Source of the DNA: an uncultured Rhodospirillales bacterium
GTDB taxonomy: Bacteria; Pseudomonadota; Alphaproteobacteria; Kiloniellales; Kiloniellaceae
Assembly (NCBI GenBank): GCA_913060675.1
Contig: CAJXUS010000019.1
Location: forward strand, 1 to 64,000
Direction: 5' to 3'
Length of the DNA stretch: 64,000 nt
Part shown: one piece after another, positions 15,108-23,859 of the stretch
Layout of the letters: each line of letters begins with the position of its first letter
How positions within the stretch are numbered: position 1 is the first letter of the stretch
Position numbers and translations under genes: made by a program
Notes under the pieces: model-generated
Databases searched by the model: none
Told to the model about the DNA's origin: nothing
The model's input: only the letters and a program-made list of their open reading frames with translations

Positions 15108-16028
15108 TTAGACATTCTTCTCTTTTTCTACCTTCATTTCTCTCAAGACCCATTGCTGAAAAATACCGAGTGCTGGGCAAGCTTCCATTTTCTTCGGCGT
15201 AACAAGATAATAACCGCCGGCAAGTTTTTGACGCGGCAGTGATGTCGGCGCAACCAATGAACCGTTTTTGATTAAATCATCGACAAGAGGTGAGCTAAGT
15301 AACGCGATACCCTGACCGTTTTGTGCAGCTTGAACCATTGAAGTGTAGGCATCGATTGAGATATCAGCAGGATCTTTCTCTACTTCTATTCCGAAATGCT
15401 CAAACCAACTGGACCAACGAGAATCAACCACATAATCAAAGTCGATCAAAAACTCGTCCATTAAGACACCGGGATCATCTACTTGCGCTCGATCCTTCCA
15501 ATAAGCACGACTACATAGAGGCAAGACTTCACTGTCACAAAGATAGGTTGATGTTAGCCCTGCCCAATCACCAGCACCATAACGTATAGAGACATGAATC
15601 CCTGATGATTTGAGATCAACGCATTTATCATCAACCGCAAAGCGAAGGTCGACTTCTGGGTGGTCAGCGCGAAACTTGGCTAATCGCGGCATCAACCAAT
15701 AGGCCGAAAAAGCTGTGGTGGCTCCAACAACTAAATAGTTACTCGCTCGGCCACTTTGAAATTCAACAACAGCGTCAGCAATTTGCGTCAATCCACCCGT
15801 GACAACACGCTGAAACTCTTCTCCTTCAGGCGTGAGGCGCACGGCACGATTAAGGCGATCAAACAATCGTACGCTTAAGAACTCTTCGAGGGATTTTATC
15901 TGACGACTAATAGCCACTTGCGTCACGCCAAGTTCATTGGCACCGCGGGTAAAACTCATATGGCGAGCCGCAGCCTCAAAAGCCACGAGTGAACCTACTG
16001 GGGGAATCTTATTACGCAAATTAATCAT
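15108..16028 (-). CDS. LysR-family regulator, GcvA-like
   Basis: 306 residues. The helix-turn-helix lies at about 20-66: FEAAARHMSFTRGANELGVTQVAISRQIKSLEEFLSVRLFDR is the classic LysR arrangement, and the opening PPVGSLVAFEAAARHMSFT resembles GcvA. The effector-binding domain follows (LVVGATTAFSAYWLMPRLAKF, then DDKCVDLKSSGIHVSIRYGAGDWAGL). Divergent from the acyl-CoA ligase gene with 102 bases between them carrying repeats, so it probably controls that gene and itself. The effector is unknown. The 227 bases downstream of its stop, up to the ArsR operon promoter, show no gene or clear terminator. Confidence 0.88.
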   Translation of the reverse strand: MINLRNKIPPVGSLVAFEAAARHMSFTRGANELGVTQVAISRQIKSLEEFLSVRLFDRLNRAVRLTPEGEEFQRVVTGGLTQIADAVVEFQSGRASNYLVVGATTAFSAYWLMPRLAKFRADHPEVDLRFAVDDKCVDLKSSGIHVSIRYGAGDWAGLTSTYLCDSEVLPLCSRAYWKDRAQVDDPGVLMDEFLIDFDYVVDSRWSSWFEHFGIEVEKDPADISIDAYTSMVQAAQNGQGIALLSSPLVDDLIKNGSLVAPTSLPRQKLAGGYYLVTPKKMEACPALGIFQQWVLREMKVEKEKNV

Positions 16029-16043
16029 AACTTAGAGGTTATG

Positions 16044-16092
16044 CATTATGTCCTCATTATGCAAATTGACGCCCAATAAGGTCCAGCCTTAT
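16044..16092. promoter_or_regulatory. Repeats in the LysR/acyl-CoA ligase divergent region
   Basis: CATTATG occurs at 16044-16050 and 16055-16061, exactly one helical turn (11 bases) apart. ATAAGG (16076-16081) and CCTTAT (16087-16092) form a short inverted repeat, and ATAAGG appears again before the ligase start. They are plausible LysR contact sites; assignment is inference. Confidence 0.35.
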
Positions 16093-16130
16093 CGTCCGTT
16101 CAGAACTTCCTACTGGATAAGGTTATAGTT

Positions 16131-17777
16131 ATGGACGGCACCATTCAAACCAACGCAATGCCCGTTTGTCGGGCCAATACTGGCATAAATACACCAATAC
16201 AAAATGAAACCAATACTCACGTCACTCCAGGCTTAAGAATGAACCTTGGCCTGCTTCTCGAACGTCAGGCAGCACAGTTTCTAAATAACACTTTTGTTAT
16301 CCAGGCTGAGACAGGAGATACACTAAGTTACCAAGACTTCAACGAACGAGTGAACCAGTTAGCCCACGGGTTAAGCGATCTTGGAATTAGCTCTGGAGAC
16401 TATGTCGGCATCATGCTGTCAAACTCGATTAACTTTCTGGTCAGCTCTTATGCTCTAAAAAAAATTGGGGCAATTGAAGTTGCAATCAATTGTACTTTTC
16501 GCGGTGTATCTCTCACACGTATGATTAACCTCACTGGCCTGGCAACCCTGATCACTTCCATGGACTACCTTGATGTTATCGAAGAAATTATAAGCGAGTT
16601 GCCAAAACTTGAACGCTTTATACTTACCAATAACCCAACTGAAACCATTCAGGCAGCGGAAAGGTTTCCAAAATTAGAGGCTTTCTCTTTTAGTAACGTC
16701 TTAAGCGACAACATCACAAACTGCGCTATTGATACACCTGATGATGAAACTGCCGGAATACTGTTTACCTCTGGTACAACGGGTGTCTCCAAGGGATGTG
16801 AAATTCCACATCGATCATCGGTTCGCGCTGCAGAATCCATGTTGGAAGCTTTTGATATCAGCGAAAGTGATTGTGTCTACAGCCCTTACCCGCTGTTTCA
16901 TTGTGGCGCAGCACAATATGACGTGCTTCCCGCGATGATGGTCGGGGCTCGGGCCGTTATAAGAGAACGATTTAGCGTAAGTAATTTCTGGCAAGAAGTC
17001 TGTAAATACGAAGCGACCTGGTTCATGGCACTCGGATCAGTCCAACAACTGCTTTGGGCAGCCCCCCATTGTCCGGAAGAGACACAACACAGCCTACGTT
17101 TTATTTGGGGCACACCGCTTCCAGTGAACCATGACGCCTTTGAAACCCGGTTCAAGGTCAAGCTTGTCCGAGGTGGCGGTTATGGTTCAACCGATGCCGG
17201 ATCCGTGGCTTTGCCACTTTTTGACAAGACTGGCGCAGGAAAAGTTTTGGACCGATACGAAGTTGCCATTGTCGATGATAGAGATAATCCCCTCCCCACA
17301 GGCGGCGTTGGTGAGCTGATTATTCGCCCAAGAGAGCCGGCGATCATGGCATCCAGCTATCTCGGCATGCCGGAAGAAACGCTGAAAACTTGGAGAAACC
17401 TGTGGTTCCATACCGGTGACCTCGCCCGTCTTGATGATGAAGGTGATCTCTATTGGGTTGCGCGCATATCAGAAAGAATCCGAGTGAAGGGCGAAATGGT
17501 TTCTGCCTACGAAATCGAGGAAGTTATTCTCTCCCATCCCGCTGTGGAAGACTGTGCCGTGCTCGGTGCCCCGGACGGCACAGGTGAAGAAACCGTTCAC
17601 CCATTTATTACATTGCGCACAAACGCCGCTCTTAACCTCAAAGAATTAAGTGAATTCTGCACTTCACGCATGAGCCGATTTATGATTCCCACCAGCATGA
17701 CACTTCTGGATGAAATGCCGCGCACCCCAAGCGGAAAGCCTGCCAAAGCAGAACTCAGTAAACGGTTTCCGATCTAA
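16131..17777 (+). CDS. AMP-forming acyl-CoA ligase, CaiC-like
   Basis: 548 residues, ANL superfamily; it activates a carboxylic acid with ATP and joins it to CoA. Motifs: ILFTSGTTGVSKGCEIPH (P-loop), RGGGYGSTDAG in place of the usual YGxTE, WFHTGDLARLDDEGDLYWVARISERIRVKGEMV with the hinge aspartate and arginine, EIEEVILSHPAVEDCAVLGAPD, and RTPSGKPAKAEL with the catalytic lysine near the C-terminus. Domain order and length resemble crotonobetaine/carnitine-CoA ligases and other short or modified acid ligases. The substrate is not determined. It is transcribed alone, divergent from the LysR regulator. The first ATG has a weak AAGG ahead; a later methionine at about residue 9 is an alternative. 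Confidence 0.88.
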   Translation: MDGTIQTNAMPVCRANTGINTPIQNETNTHVTPGLRMNLGLLLERQAAQFLNNTFVIQAETGDTLSYQDFNERVNQLAHGLSDLGISSGDYVGIMLSNSINFLVSSYALKKIGAIEVAINCTFRGVSLTRMINLTGLATLITSMDYLDVIEEIISELPKLERFILTNNPTETIQAAERFPKLEAFSFSNVLSDNITNCAIDTPDDETAGILFTSGTTGVSKGCEIPHRSSVRAAESMLEAFDISESDCVYSPYPLFHCGAAQYDVLPAMMVGARAVIRERFSVSNFWQEVCKYEATWFMALGSVQQLLWAAPHCPEETQHSLRFIWGTPLPVNHDAFETRFKVKLVRGGGYGSTDAGSVALPLFDKTGAGKVLDRYEVAIVDDRDNPLPTGGVGELIIRPREPAIMASSYLGMPEETLKTWRNLWFHTGDLARLDDEGDLYWVARISERIRVKGEMVSAYEIEEVILSHPAVEDCAVLGAPDGTGEETVHPFITLRTNAALNLKELSEFCTSRMSRFMIPTSMTLLDEMPRTPSGKPAKAELSKRFPI

Positions 17778-17924
17778 TGCAATTATATGAAGGGGCTTGC
17801 AAGTAAGAGTTCGCCTCCATTCATCAAGATTGAATTGAATGTATAAAATTTTAAAAAACCCAAAAATCACCATTTCGCCACATTTACGACCAAGTCCGTT
17901 CTCAATTGGGTCCTATCTTTATAA

Positions 17925-18032
17925 GCATAGAGAGCTTCCCCTCTCTATGCGAGATCCTGAAGATCTCCACATTACCCCAAAGCTGGACTCTTGCGGCTGC
18001 CGGATACCCGACTGGCAGCCGCATCCTTTTTT
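17925..18032 (+). ncRNA. Candidate structured RNA: three consecutive hairpins ending in a terminator
   Basis: The gap 17778-18170 (393 bases) has no convincing gene but three back-to-back hairpins. Hairpin 1 is GCATAGAGAG/CTCTCTATGC (17925-17950), a perfect 10-base stem with a six-base loop. Hairpin 2, GAGATC/GATCTC (17951-17967), follows with no gap. Hairpin 3 is GCGGCTGCC/GGCAGCCGC (17993-18022), followed by TTTTTT (18027-18032). It could be a small RNA, or simply the structured 3' end of the acyl-CoA ligase transcript. It matches no RNA family that I recognise. Confidence 0.35.
17993..18032 (+). terminator. Intrinsic terminator
   Basis: Nine-base GC-rich stem GCGGCTGCC/GGCAGCCGC, 12-base loop, then ATCC and six T. 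It terminates either the acyl-CoA ligase transcript or the candidate small RNA. Confidence 0.8.
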
Positions 18033-18047
18033 GGTCTCCCAAATTTC

Positions 18048-18095
18048 CCCCTGCGTCATAAGGAAACATCCCATTGGCGACAGGGGTATTTTTTT
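18048..18095 (+). terminator. Second intrinsic-terminator-like hairpin before ccmA
   Basis: CCCCTG (18048-18053) pairs with CAGGGG (18081-18086), followed by TA and seven T (18089-18095). The 27-base loop is long. It ends 75 bases before ccmA, so it could be a back-up terminator or a leader attenuator for ccmA. Confidence 0.45.
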
Positions 18096-18170
18096 GTTAT
18101 ACGCTGCCTCAGCAATTAGGCATGATAGGTCTCGAAGCGGACCATCAAAATTAAGATAAAGGGTGAGAGT

Positions 18171-18845
18171 TTGGGCAAGAGCCTTTTCGACGGTGAAAAT
18201 CTGACTTGTGTCAGAGGTGGGCGCAATGTCTTCATGGGATTAAATTTTCATCTCGCTGAAAGTAGTGCTCTTATTCTTGAAGGACCCAATGGCAGTGGAA
18301 AATCAAGTCTGATTCGTATTTTATCCGGCCTACTTCGCCCTCGGCTTGGCTCTTTAATCTGGCAAGGACAAGACGCCACGAAAGAGCCTGAAATATTCCA
18401 AGAACACATCCATTATATCGGGCACCGCAATGCCATAAAGCCGGTCCTGACTGTTCAAGAAAACCTTACATACTGGTCTGGACGAGATAAAGACGACACA
18501 CATCTCGACATGGCGCTTGATCAGTTCAATATGCTGCCCCTCAAGAATACGCCCGCTAATCTTCTCTCATCAGGGCAAAGCAGACGTTTGGCCCTTTCAA
18601 GATTACTCGCCTCAAAAAGAAAGCTCTGGCTTCTCGATGAGCCCTCGGTTGGACTGGATGTCGCTTCGATAAAATTATTGGAACAAGCTATCGCTGAACA
18701 TCGTTCAACAGGCGGATCGGTAATTTTTGCGACCCACAGCCCGATAGAGGTTGAAGCCCCGACAAAATTGAACCTGAGAGATTATAGCCCGCTCTATAAT
18801 AGGGCTTTGATAAATTTGGACGATGAAGAGGAATCTTGGGTATGA
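18171..18845 (+). CDS. ccmA: Haem exporter ATPase CcmA
   Basis: ATP-binding subunit of the CcmABC(D) complex that loads haem onto CcmE in system I cytochrome c maturation. 224 residues, normal. Walker A GPNGSGKSSL (about 39-48), signature LLSSGQSRRLALSRLL, Walker B LWLLDEPSVGLD and the H-loop FATHS are all present. The start is TTG at 18171 behind AAAGGG; no in-frame ATG precedes the Walker A except one too far inside. Its TGA overlaps the ccmB ATG. First gene of the ccmA-I cluster. Confidence 0.95.
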   Translation: MGKSLFDGENLTCVRGGRNVFMGLNFHLAESSALILEGPNGSGKSSLIRILSGLLRPRLGSLIWQGQDATKEPEIFQEHIHYIGHRNAIKPVLTVQENLTYWSGRDKDDTHLDMALDQFNMLPLKNTPANLLSSGQSRRLALSRLLASKRKLWLLDEPSVGLDVASIKLLEQAIAEHRSTGGSVIFATHSPIEVEAPTKLNLRDYSPLYNRALINLDDEEESWV

Positions 18846-19528
18846 GCGCTTTCCTCAATATAGTCTCCAAGGATCTTCGCCTCGCCTTGCGTCAACGCTC
18901 TGATCTGACAATGGCAGTGTTATTCTTTATACTGACCGCCATGCTTTTTCCTTTTGGATTGGGGCCCGAACCAAATCTACTCGCCAGAATCGCACCTGGT
19001 ATCATCTGGGTTACAGCCCTGCTTTCTGTTCTTTTATCGCTTGAGCGCATTTTTCTAGCTGATTATGAAGACGGTAGCCTTGAACAATTGGTACTTTCAC
19101 GCGCCTCTCTCGAGATTGCGATTCTAGCCAAAGTTCTCGCACATTGGCTGACAACAGGCTTGCCATTAATTTTGGCCGCCCCTTTGATTGCGCTGTTATT
19201 CAATATGGATACCGAGGCCATGACGATCCTTTTATTCGCCATGCTACTCGGCACCCCAAGCCTAAGTCTAATCGGCGCAATTGCAGCAACCCTAACCCTT
19301 GGAGCCAGACGTGGGGGAGTCCTGATACCTCTGTTGGTATTACCGCTATATATTCCGACTTTAATCTTCGGTGTTGGCGCGATTGATGCCGCCATGAACA
19401 GCCTTGAGGCCGGAGCCGTTATTGCAAATGCCCGTCCTCACCTTTTGTTGCTTGGCGCAATCCTACTTGTTTCTTTATTAATAACGCCATTGGCGGGAGC
19501 TGCCGCTCTTAAGCAGGCTTTAGAATAG
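18842..19528 (+). CDS. ccmB: Haem exporter membrane subunit CcmB
   Basis: 228 residues with six predicted membrane helices, partner of CcmA. Typical N-terminus FLNIVSKDLRLALRQRSDL, then LLSLERIFLADYEDGSLEQLVLS, the CcmB hallmark, and the last helix before AALKQALE. I start at the ATG 18842, which overlaps the ccmA stop (ATGA) and has GAGG upstream; a TTG six bases earlier is in frame but less likely. The next 189 bases to ccmC hold three imperfect AGACAAATA-like repeats (about 19557-19584) and a small GTGTGC/GCACAC hairpin but no gene. Confidence 0.94.
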   Translation: MSAFLNIVSKDLRLALRQRSDLTMAVLFFILTAMLFPFGLGPEPNLLARIAPGIIWVTALLSVLLSLERIFLADYEDGSLEQLVLSRASLEIAILAKVLAHWLTTGLPLILAAPLIALLFNMDTEAMTILLFAMLLGTPSLSLIGAIAATLTLGARRGGVLIPLLVLPLYIPTLIFGVGAIDAAMNSLEAGAVIANARPHLLLLGAILLVSLLITPLAGAAALKQALE

Positions 19529-19717
19529 AGCAGACAACTCGTTTAAGGGTATAAATAGACAAATAAGACAAGTAAGACGAAAATAATAAAAACGATGACC
19601 GATTAAAAATTACTGATCGACATCAAAGAAAAGATAAGACTGTTAACATATGGTCTTGCTCATAATCACAATAGGTGTGCTCGGCACACAAACAGACGTC
19701 AATGGAAGGGATAAGGA

Positions 19718-20449
19718 ATGTCGGTCTTTCACCGATTTGCCAATCCAAACCGCTTTTTAAAGCTAACAAATACGGTTCTTCCCTGGATTTCAGGAATTAC
19801 TGTACTGTCACTGCTTGCCGGCCTTTACATGGCATTTTTCACGTCTCCCCCTGATTATCAACAGGGTGAAACAGTGAGAATTATGTACATTCACGTGCCG
19901 TCAGCCTGGATGGCAATGTTTATCTATAGCTCTATTGCCTTTGCCTCCGTTTGTTCTTTGATATGGCGCCACCCTCTTGCTGACTTGGCTGCCAAGGCAT
20001 CCGCACCTATTGGCGCGGGCTTTACATTTCTCGCACTCGCGACGGGCTCTTTATGGGGAAAACCCATGTGGGGGGCCTGGTGGGTTTGGGATGCTCGCTT
20101 AACTTCCGTTTTAATCCTGTTCTTCCTCTATCTCGGCCACATGGCATTGATGAACGCCTTTGAGGAACAAGAGCGCGGCAATCGAGCCGCTGCTGTTCTG
20201 GCCATTGTTGGTTTCGTCAATATTCCAATTATCAAATTTTCTGTCGATTGGTGGAATACTCTCCATCAGCCAGCCTCTGTCATGCGTGCCGACGGGCCCT
20301 CAATTGACCCCTCAATGCTGTGGCCTCTCCTCATCATGGGACTCGCTTTCAAATTCTTCTATCTCGTTGTTGTGCTTATAAGAATTAAAAGTGAGCTTAT
20401 AGAAGCGAAATTGAGAAAATACCGCCGCGCCGTCGTCGATAACGCCTAG
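19718..20449 (+). CDS. ccmC: Haem handling protein CcmC
   Basis: Inner-membrane WWD-domain protein, 243 residues and six helices, that presents haem to CcmE. The periplasmic WWD segment GKPMWGAWWVWDARLTS and the two haem-ligand histidine regions (MYIHVPSAWMAMF and WWNTLHQPAS) are seen. AAGG precedes the ATG. It is set off from ccmB by 189 bases and from ccmD by 175 bases, so the cluster may have internal promoters. Confidence 0.96.
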   Translation: MSVFHRFANPNRFLKLTNTVLPWISGITVLSLLAGLYMAFFTSPPDYQQGETVRIMYIHVPSAWMAMFIYSSIAFASVCSLIWRHPLADLAAKASAPIGAGFTFLALATGSLWGKPMWGAWWVWDARLTSVLILFFLYLGHMALMNAFEEQERGNRAAAVLAIVGFVNIPIIKFSVDWWNTLHQPASVMRADGPSIDPSMLWPLLIMGLAFKFFYLVVVLIRIKSELIEAKLRKYRRAVVDNA

Positions 20450-20502
20450 AAACGCTATTTCGATCAAGAAAAATTGATCGTGATTTGAATCAAAGACCTA
20501 GG

Positions 20503-20530
20503 GCGTTAGTGTGACATAATGCGCTAGTGT
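20503..20530. repeat. Direct repeat upstream of ccmD
   Basis: GCGTTAGTGT (20503-20512) and GCGCTAGTGT (20521-20530), nine of ten bases identical, start 18 bases apart. They lie in the 175-base gap between ccmC and ccmD, which also has a CGATCAA/TTGATCG hairpin at 20461-20480. Possible regulator site for an internal promoter; inference. Confidence 0.4.
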
Positions 20531-20624
20531 TCACAGGATAGAACTTAGATATCCTCTATTAACGAGATCAAGCTGAGAACATGATATTATTAATCTCGGC
20601 ACAACTCAGGTTACGCAGGACAGT

Positions 20625-20831
20625 ATGGATCAGGTTATAAATTTTTTCTCCATGGGAAATTATGGAGCTTACATTTGGACGGCATATAGCCTTACCGCCA
20701 TTGTTATGCTGTCGCTGCTTGTCACCACCTTACATCGTCTTCGCAAAAATCAAGCAGAGCTTGAGGAACTCCAACACTTAAGGGAGACTGCGGGACAAAG
20801 TAACAACAAGGAAGAGACAGCCCGCCCATGA
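20625..20831 (+). CDS. ccmD: Haem exporter protein CcmD
   Basis: 68-residue protein with one transmembrane helix (about 12-38, GNYGAYIWTAYSLTAIVMLSLLV) and a basic then acidic cytoplasmic tail, exactly the CcmD layout. CcmD releases holo-CcmE from the CcmABC complex. The ATG of ccmE overlaps its stop (ATGA), and its position between ccmC and ccmE supports the call. Confidence 0.9.
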   Translation: MDQVINFFSMGNYGAYIWTAYSLTAIVMLSLLVTTLHRLRKNQAELEELQHLRETAGQSNNKEETARP

Positions 20832-21286
20832 CGCGGAAAAGCCGTAGAATGTATATTATCGTGGTCGCCTTTGTTTTACTGGCCTCTGCGACAGCCCTCG
20901 TACTGACTGCCTTTGAAGACAATCTGGTTTATTTTTATAGCCCGACGGATCTTAAAACCAAGCAGGTAACAGTTGGCCGATCTCTTAGGCTTGGCGGCCT
21001 CGTTGAAGAAGGTACTTTCGTCAAACTTGATGACGGTTTAAGCATCCGCTTTTCCATTACCGATGGCGCCGAAAGCGTCCCTGTTTCCTACAAAGGGATT
21101 CTCCCCGACCTCTTTCGTGAAGGCCAAGGCGTCATCACCGAGGGAAGCCTGAACGAAAAGGGTGATTTTATCGCCCATGAAGTCCTAGCTAAGCACGATG
21201 AAAATTATATGCCAGCCGAAGTCATTGATGCCCTGAAGGCATCTGGTGAATGGCGTGGTGACGAGGAAGGTCAGACAACAAAATGA
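20828..21286 (+). CDS. ccmE: Periplasmic haem chaperone CcmE
   Basis: 152 residues: N-terminal membrane anchor (about 8-28) and an OB-fold domain. It binds haem covalently through the histidine in VLAKHDENYMP and passes it to CcmF. RLGGLVEEGTFVK, PVSYKGILPDLFREGQGVI and the HDENYMP tail are family motifs. It is coupled by ATGA overlaps on both sides to ccmD and ccmF. Confidence 0.96.
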   Translation: MTRKSRRMYIIVVAFVLLASATALVLTAFEDNLVYFYSPTDLKTKQVTVGRSLRLGGLVEEGTFVKLDDGLSIRFSITDGAESVPVSYKGILPDLFREGQGVITEGSLNEKGDFIAHEVLAKHDENYMPAEVIDALKASGEWRGDEEGQTTK

Positions 21287-23268
21287 TTGCTGAACTAGGG
21301 CAGTTTGCCCTCATCATGGCCCTTTTGGCCGCTATCTCTCAATCGATCCTCCCCTTGATTGGTGCTGAACGGCTCGACAGTAGGTTAATGGCTTTTGGTA
21401 GCCATGCCTCTTTGGTGCAGCTTCTCTTTGTTATTTTGGCTTTTGGCTGCTTAACCCAAGCCTATATTGTCTCTGACTTTACCCTTCTTAATGTGGCCGA
21501 GAACTCTCACTCCACCAAGCCTCTGCTCTATAAAATCAGTGGTGTATGGGGAAATCATGAAGGCTCCATGCTGCTTTGGGTTCTCATACTTGCCCTTTTT
21601 GGCGCCGCAGTGGCTGCCTTTGGACGTAATTTACCCGTAACACTGAAAGCACGCGTACTTGCGATCCAGGCAATGATCGGTGTCGGCTTTCTTACCTTCT
21701 TAATCTTTACCTCTAACCCATTCACCCGCCTCTTGGTTCCGCCTGAAAACGGACAAGATTTGAATCCCCTTTTACAAGATCCTGGGCTCGCCTTTCACCC
21801 TCCTATGCTCTATGTCGGCTATGTTGGCTTCTCCGTCGCCTTCTCCTTTGCGATTGCCGCGTTGATCGAAGGCAAAGTGGACGCGGCATGGGCGCGCTGG
21901 GTTCGCCCCTGGACTCTAACAGCATGGATCTTTCTAACTGGCGGGATCGCACTGGGAAGCTGGTGGGCTTATTATGAACTTGGTTGGGGCGGCTGGTGGT
22001 TCTGGGATCCGGTAGAAAACGTGTCTTTCATGCCTTGGCTTATGGGAACAGCGCTACTTCATTCTGCCGTTGTTGTCGAAAAAAGAAACTCTTTAAAGGT
22101 CTGGACGATCCTATTAGCGATCCTAACGTTCTCGCTCTCCCTTATTGGAACCTTTATCGTTCGTTCTGGACTACTAACCTCCGTTCACGCCTTTGCGGTG
22201 AACCCTGAACGCGGAATCTTTATCCTGATCCTATTGGCAATTGCCATTGGCGGATCACTCACGCTCTTTGCCTTAAAGGCACCTGCGCTTAAGTCTGGTG
22301 GCATGTTCTCTCCCATCAGTAGAGAAGGTGGATTACTCCTGAACAACCTTCTGCTAAGTACGGCCTGTGCCACAGTCTTTTTAGGCACCTTGTATCCACT
22401 GTTTATGGAAGCATTGGGCGGTGGCCGCGTATCCATTGGCCCGCCTTTTTACAACAAGACCTTTATTCCTGTGATGGTGCCCCTGTTCTTCCTGGTTTGC
22501 ATTGGTGCCTATTTGCCATGGAAACGCGCCGATCTCGTTGGCGTCCTAAAACGCCTGAAGTATGCCGGGTTAGCTGCATTACTCGCCCTATTAATTGCCT
22601 GGTACATCTCAGATGGTGGCCCCCTACTCGCAATCCTGGGTCTAGGTATGGCGACTTGGATGCTCCTTGGTACTCTGAGTGAATGGGCAGACCGAATTAA
22701 GCTATTTCGCGCCCCCTTAGCCAAGAGTTGGCAACGGGCAAAAAATCTACCAGGATCTTCTTGGGGCATGACGCTTGCACACGGCGGCTTAGCCATCGCA
22801 ATTATTGGTATGATTTCGACAACAGCCTGGAAAGTTGAAGATGTTGCCGTTCTAAAGCCAGGTGAAACCTTATCCGTTGCAGGTACAGACTATCGATTTG
22901 ATGGCGTAAAAGAAATTACGGGCCCCAACTACAGCGCTGTGGAGGGTACATTTAATGTAAGCCAGGATGGCGTCTACATGGCGACCCTCAAGCCTGAAAA
23001 ACGTCTCTACACCGTTAAGCGCATGCCAACAACCGAGGCCGCAATCTATTCCACCTTTGTCGGGGATTATTACGCCGTAATCGGCGATCCAGATGGCAAA
23101 GGCGGCTGGACCGTTCGTATTTATCGCGAACCTCTGGTTACCTGGATCTGGTTTGGATGTACCCTCATGGTATTTGGGGGACTGGTGTCTCTTGCAGATC
23201 GACGCCTCCGTGTCGGTGCTCCTGCTGATAAACGTAAAAAGAAAAAAGTTAGAGAAGCAGAAGCATGA
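21283..23268 (+). CDS. ccmF: Haem lyase subunit CcmF
   Basis: 661-residue polytopic protein with about 15 helices. It transfers haem from CcmE to apocytochrome c together with CcmH/I. The WWD domain is seen as WGGWWFWDPVENVSFMPWL; also KISGVWGNHEGSMLLWV, DPGLAFHPPMLYVGYVG and GTFIVRSGLLTSVHAFA, all conserved in CcmF. Its stop overlaps the next start (ATGA). Intact, normal length. Confidence 0.97.
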   Translation: MIAELGQFALIMALLAAISQSILPLIGAERLDSRLMAFGSHASLVQLLFVILAFGCLTQAYIVSDFTLLNVAENSHSTKPLLYKISGVWGNHEGSMLLWVLILALFGAAVAAFGRNLPVTLKARVLAIQAMIGVGFLTFLIFTSNPFTRLLVPPENGQDLNPLLQDPGLAFHPPMLYVGYVGFSVAFSFAIAALIEGKVDAAWARWVRPWTLTAWIFLTGGIALGSWWAYYELGWGGWWFWDPVENVSFMPWLMGTALLHSAVVVEKRNSLKVWTILLAILTFSLSLIGTFIVRSGLLTSVHAFAVNPERGIFILILLAIAIGGSLTLFALKAPALKSGGMFSPISREGGLLLNNLLLSTACATVFLGTLYPLFMEALGGGRVSIGPPFYNKTFIPVMVPLFFLVCIGAYLPWKRADLVGVLKRLKYAGLAALLALLIAWYISDGGPLLAILGLGMATWMLLGTLSEWADRIKLFRAPLAKSWQRAKNLPGSSWGMTLAHGGLAIAIIGMISTTAWKVEDVAVLKPGETLSVAGTDYRFDGVKEITGPNYSAVEGTFNVSQDGVYMATLKPEKRLYTVKRMPTTEAAIYSTFVGDYYAVIGDPDGKGGWTVRIYREPLVTWIWFGCTLMVFGGLVSLADRRLRVGAPADKRKKKKVREAEA

Positions 23269-23825
23269 GCGCGAAAAGAAAAGTTATCTTTGCCCTGCCT
23301 CTCCTGATTACAGTTGTTATTTTTGGCTACTTTTTCTGGGCTTTAACCAAACCGGGTCGGGATCCTAAAATCCTACCTTCAGTGCTGATTGACAAACCTG
23401 CTCCTGAATTCGACCTCAAAGCTCTGGACGGCCTTAATGTGCCAGGATTTGCCCGCAGTGATTTAATCAGCAATGGTAAAATTTCAGTGGTCAATATCTT
23501 TGCTTCCTGGTGTATTCCATGCCTTGCGGAACATCCCGACATGATGAAGTTAGGCCAACGAGATGATATCAACCTTTATGGCATCAATTATCGGGACAAA
23601 CCCGAAGACGGATTGGCCTGGTTGAACAAAAACGGCAACCCGTATCATAGAGTTGGACGCGACCCTAAAACGCGTGCAGGTATTGATTGGGGCGTTTATG
23701 GCGTCCCGGAAACATTTATTGTCGATGCAACTGGCACCATCCGTTACAAGCATGTTGGCCCTCTAAACACGGGCGATCTTGAAGGCACCATACTGCCGAT
23801 CATAGATAGCCTTCAGACCCAATAG
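23265..23825 (+). CDS. ccmG: Thiol:disulfide oxidoreductase CcmG/DsbE
   Basis: 186 residues with an N-terminal membrane anchor (about 8-26) and a periplasmic thioredoxin fold. The active site WCIPC follows VVNIFAS, and the acidic CcmG loop and the cis-proline region GVYGVPETFIVD are seen. It reduces the disulfide in apocytochrome c haem-binding motifs. ATGA overlap with ccmF; 34 bases before ccmH. Confidence 0.95.
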   Translation: MSAKRKVIFALPLLITVVIFGYFFWALTKPGRDPKILPSVLIDKPAPEFDLKALDGLNVPGFARSDLISNGKISVVNIFASWCIPCLAEHPDMMKLGQRDDINLYGINYRDKPEDGLAWLNKNGNPYHRVGRDPKTRAGIDWGVYGVPETFIVDATGTIRYKHVGPLNTGDLEGTILPIIDSLQTQ

Positions 23826-23859
23826 TAGTAGCAGTATATAGAGGAAGTATCTTAAAAGC

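Noticed and set aside
17839..18159. Open frame of about 106 codons on the plus strand before ccmA
   Set aside because: It runs straight through the three hairpins and terminators, has no ribosome site and an implausible composition (many Pro, His, Ser, Cys). Non-coding structure explains the region better.
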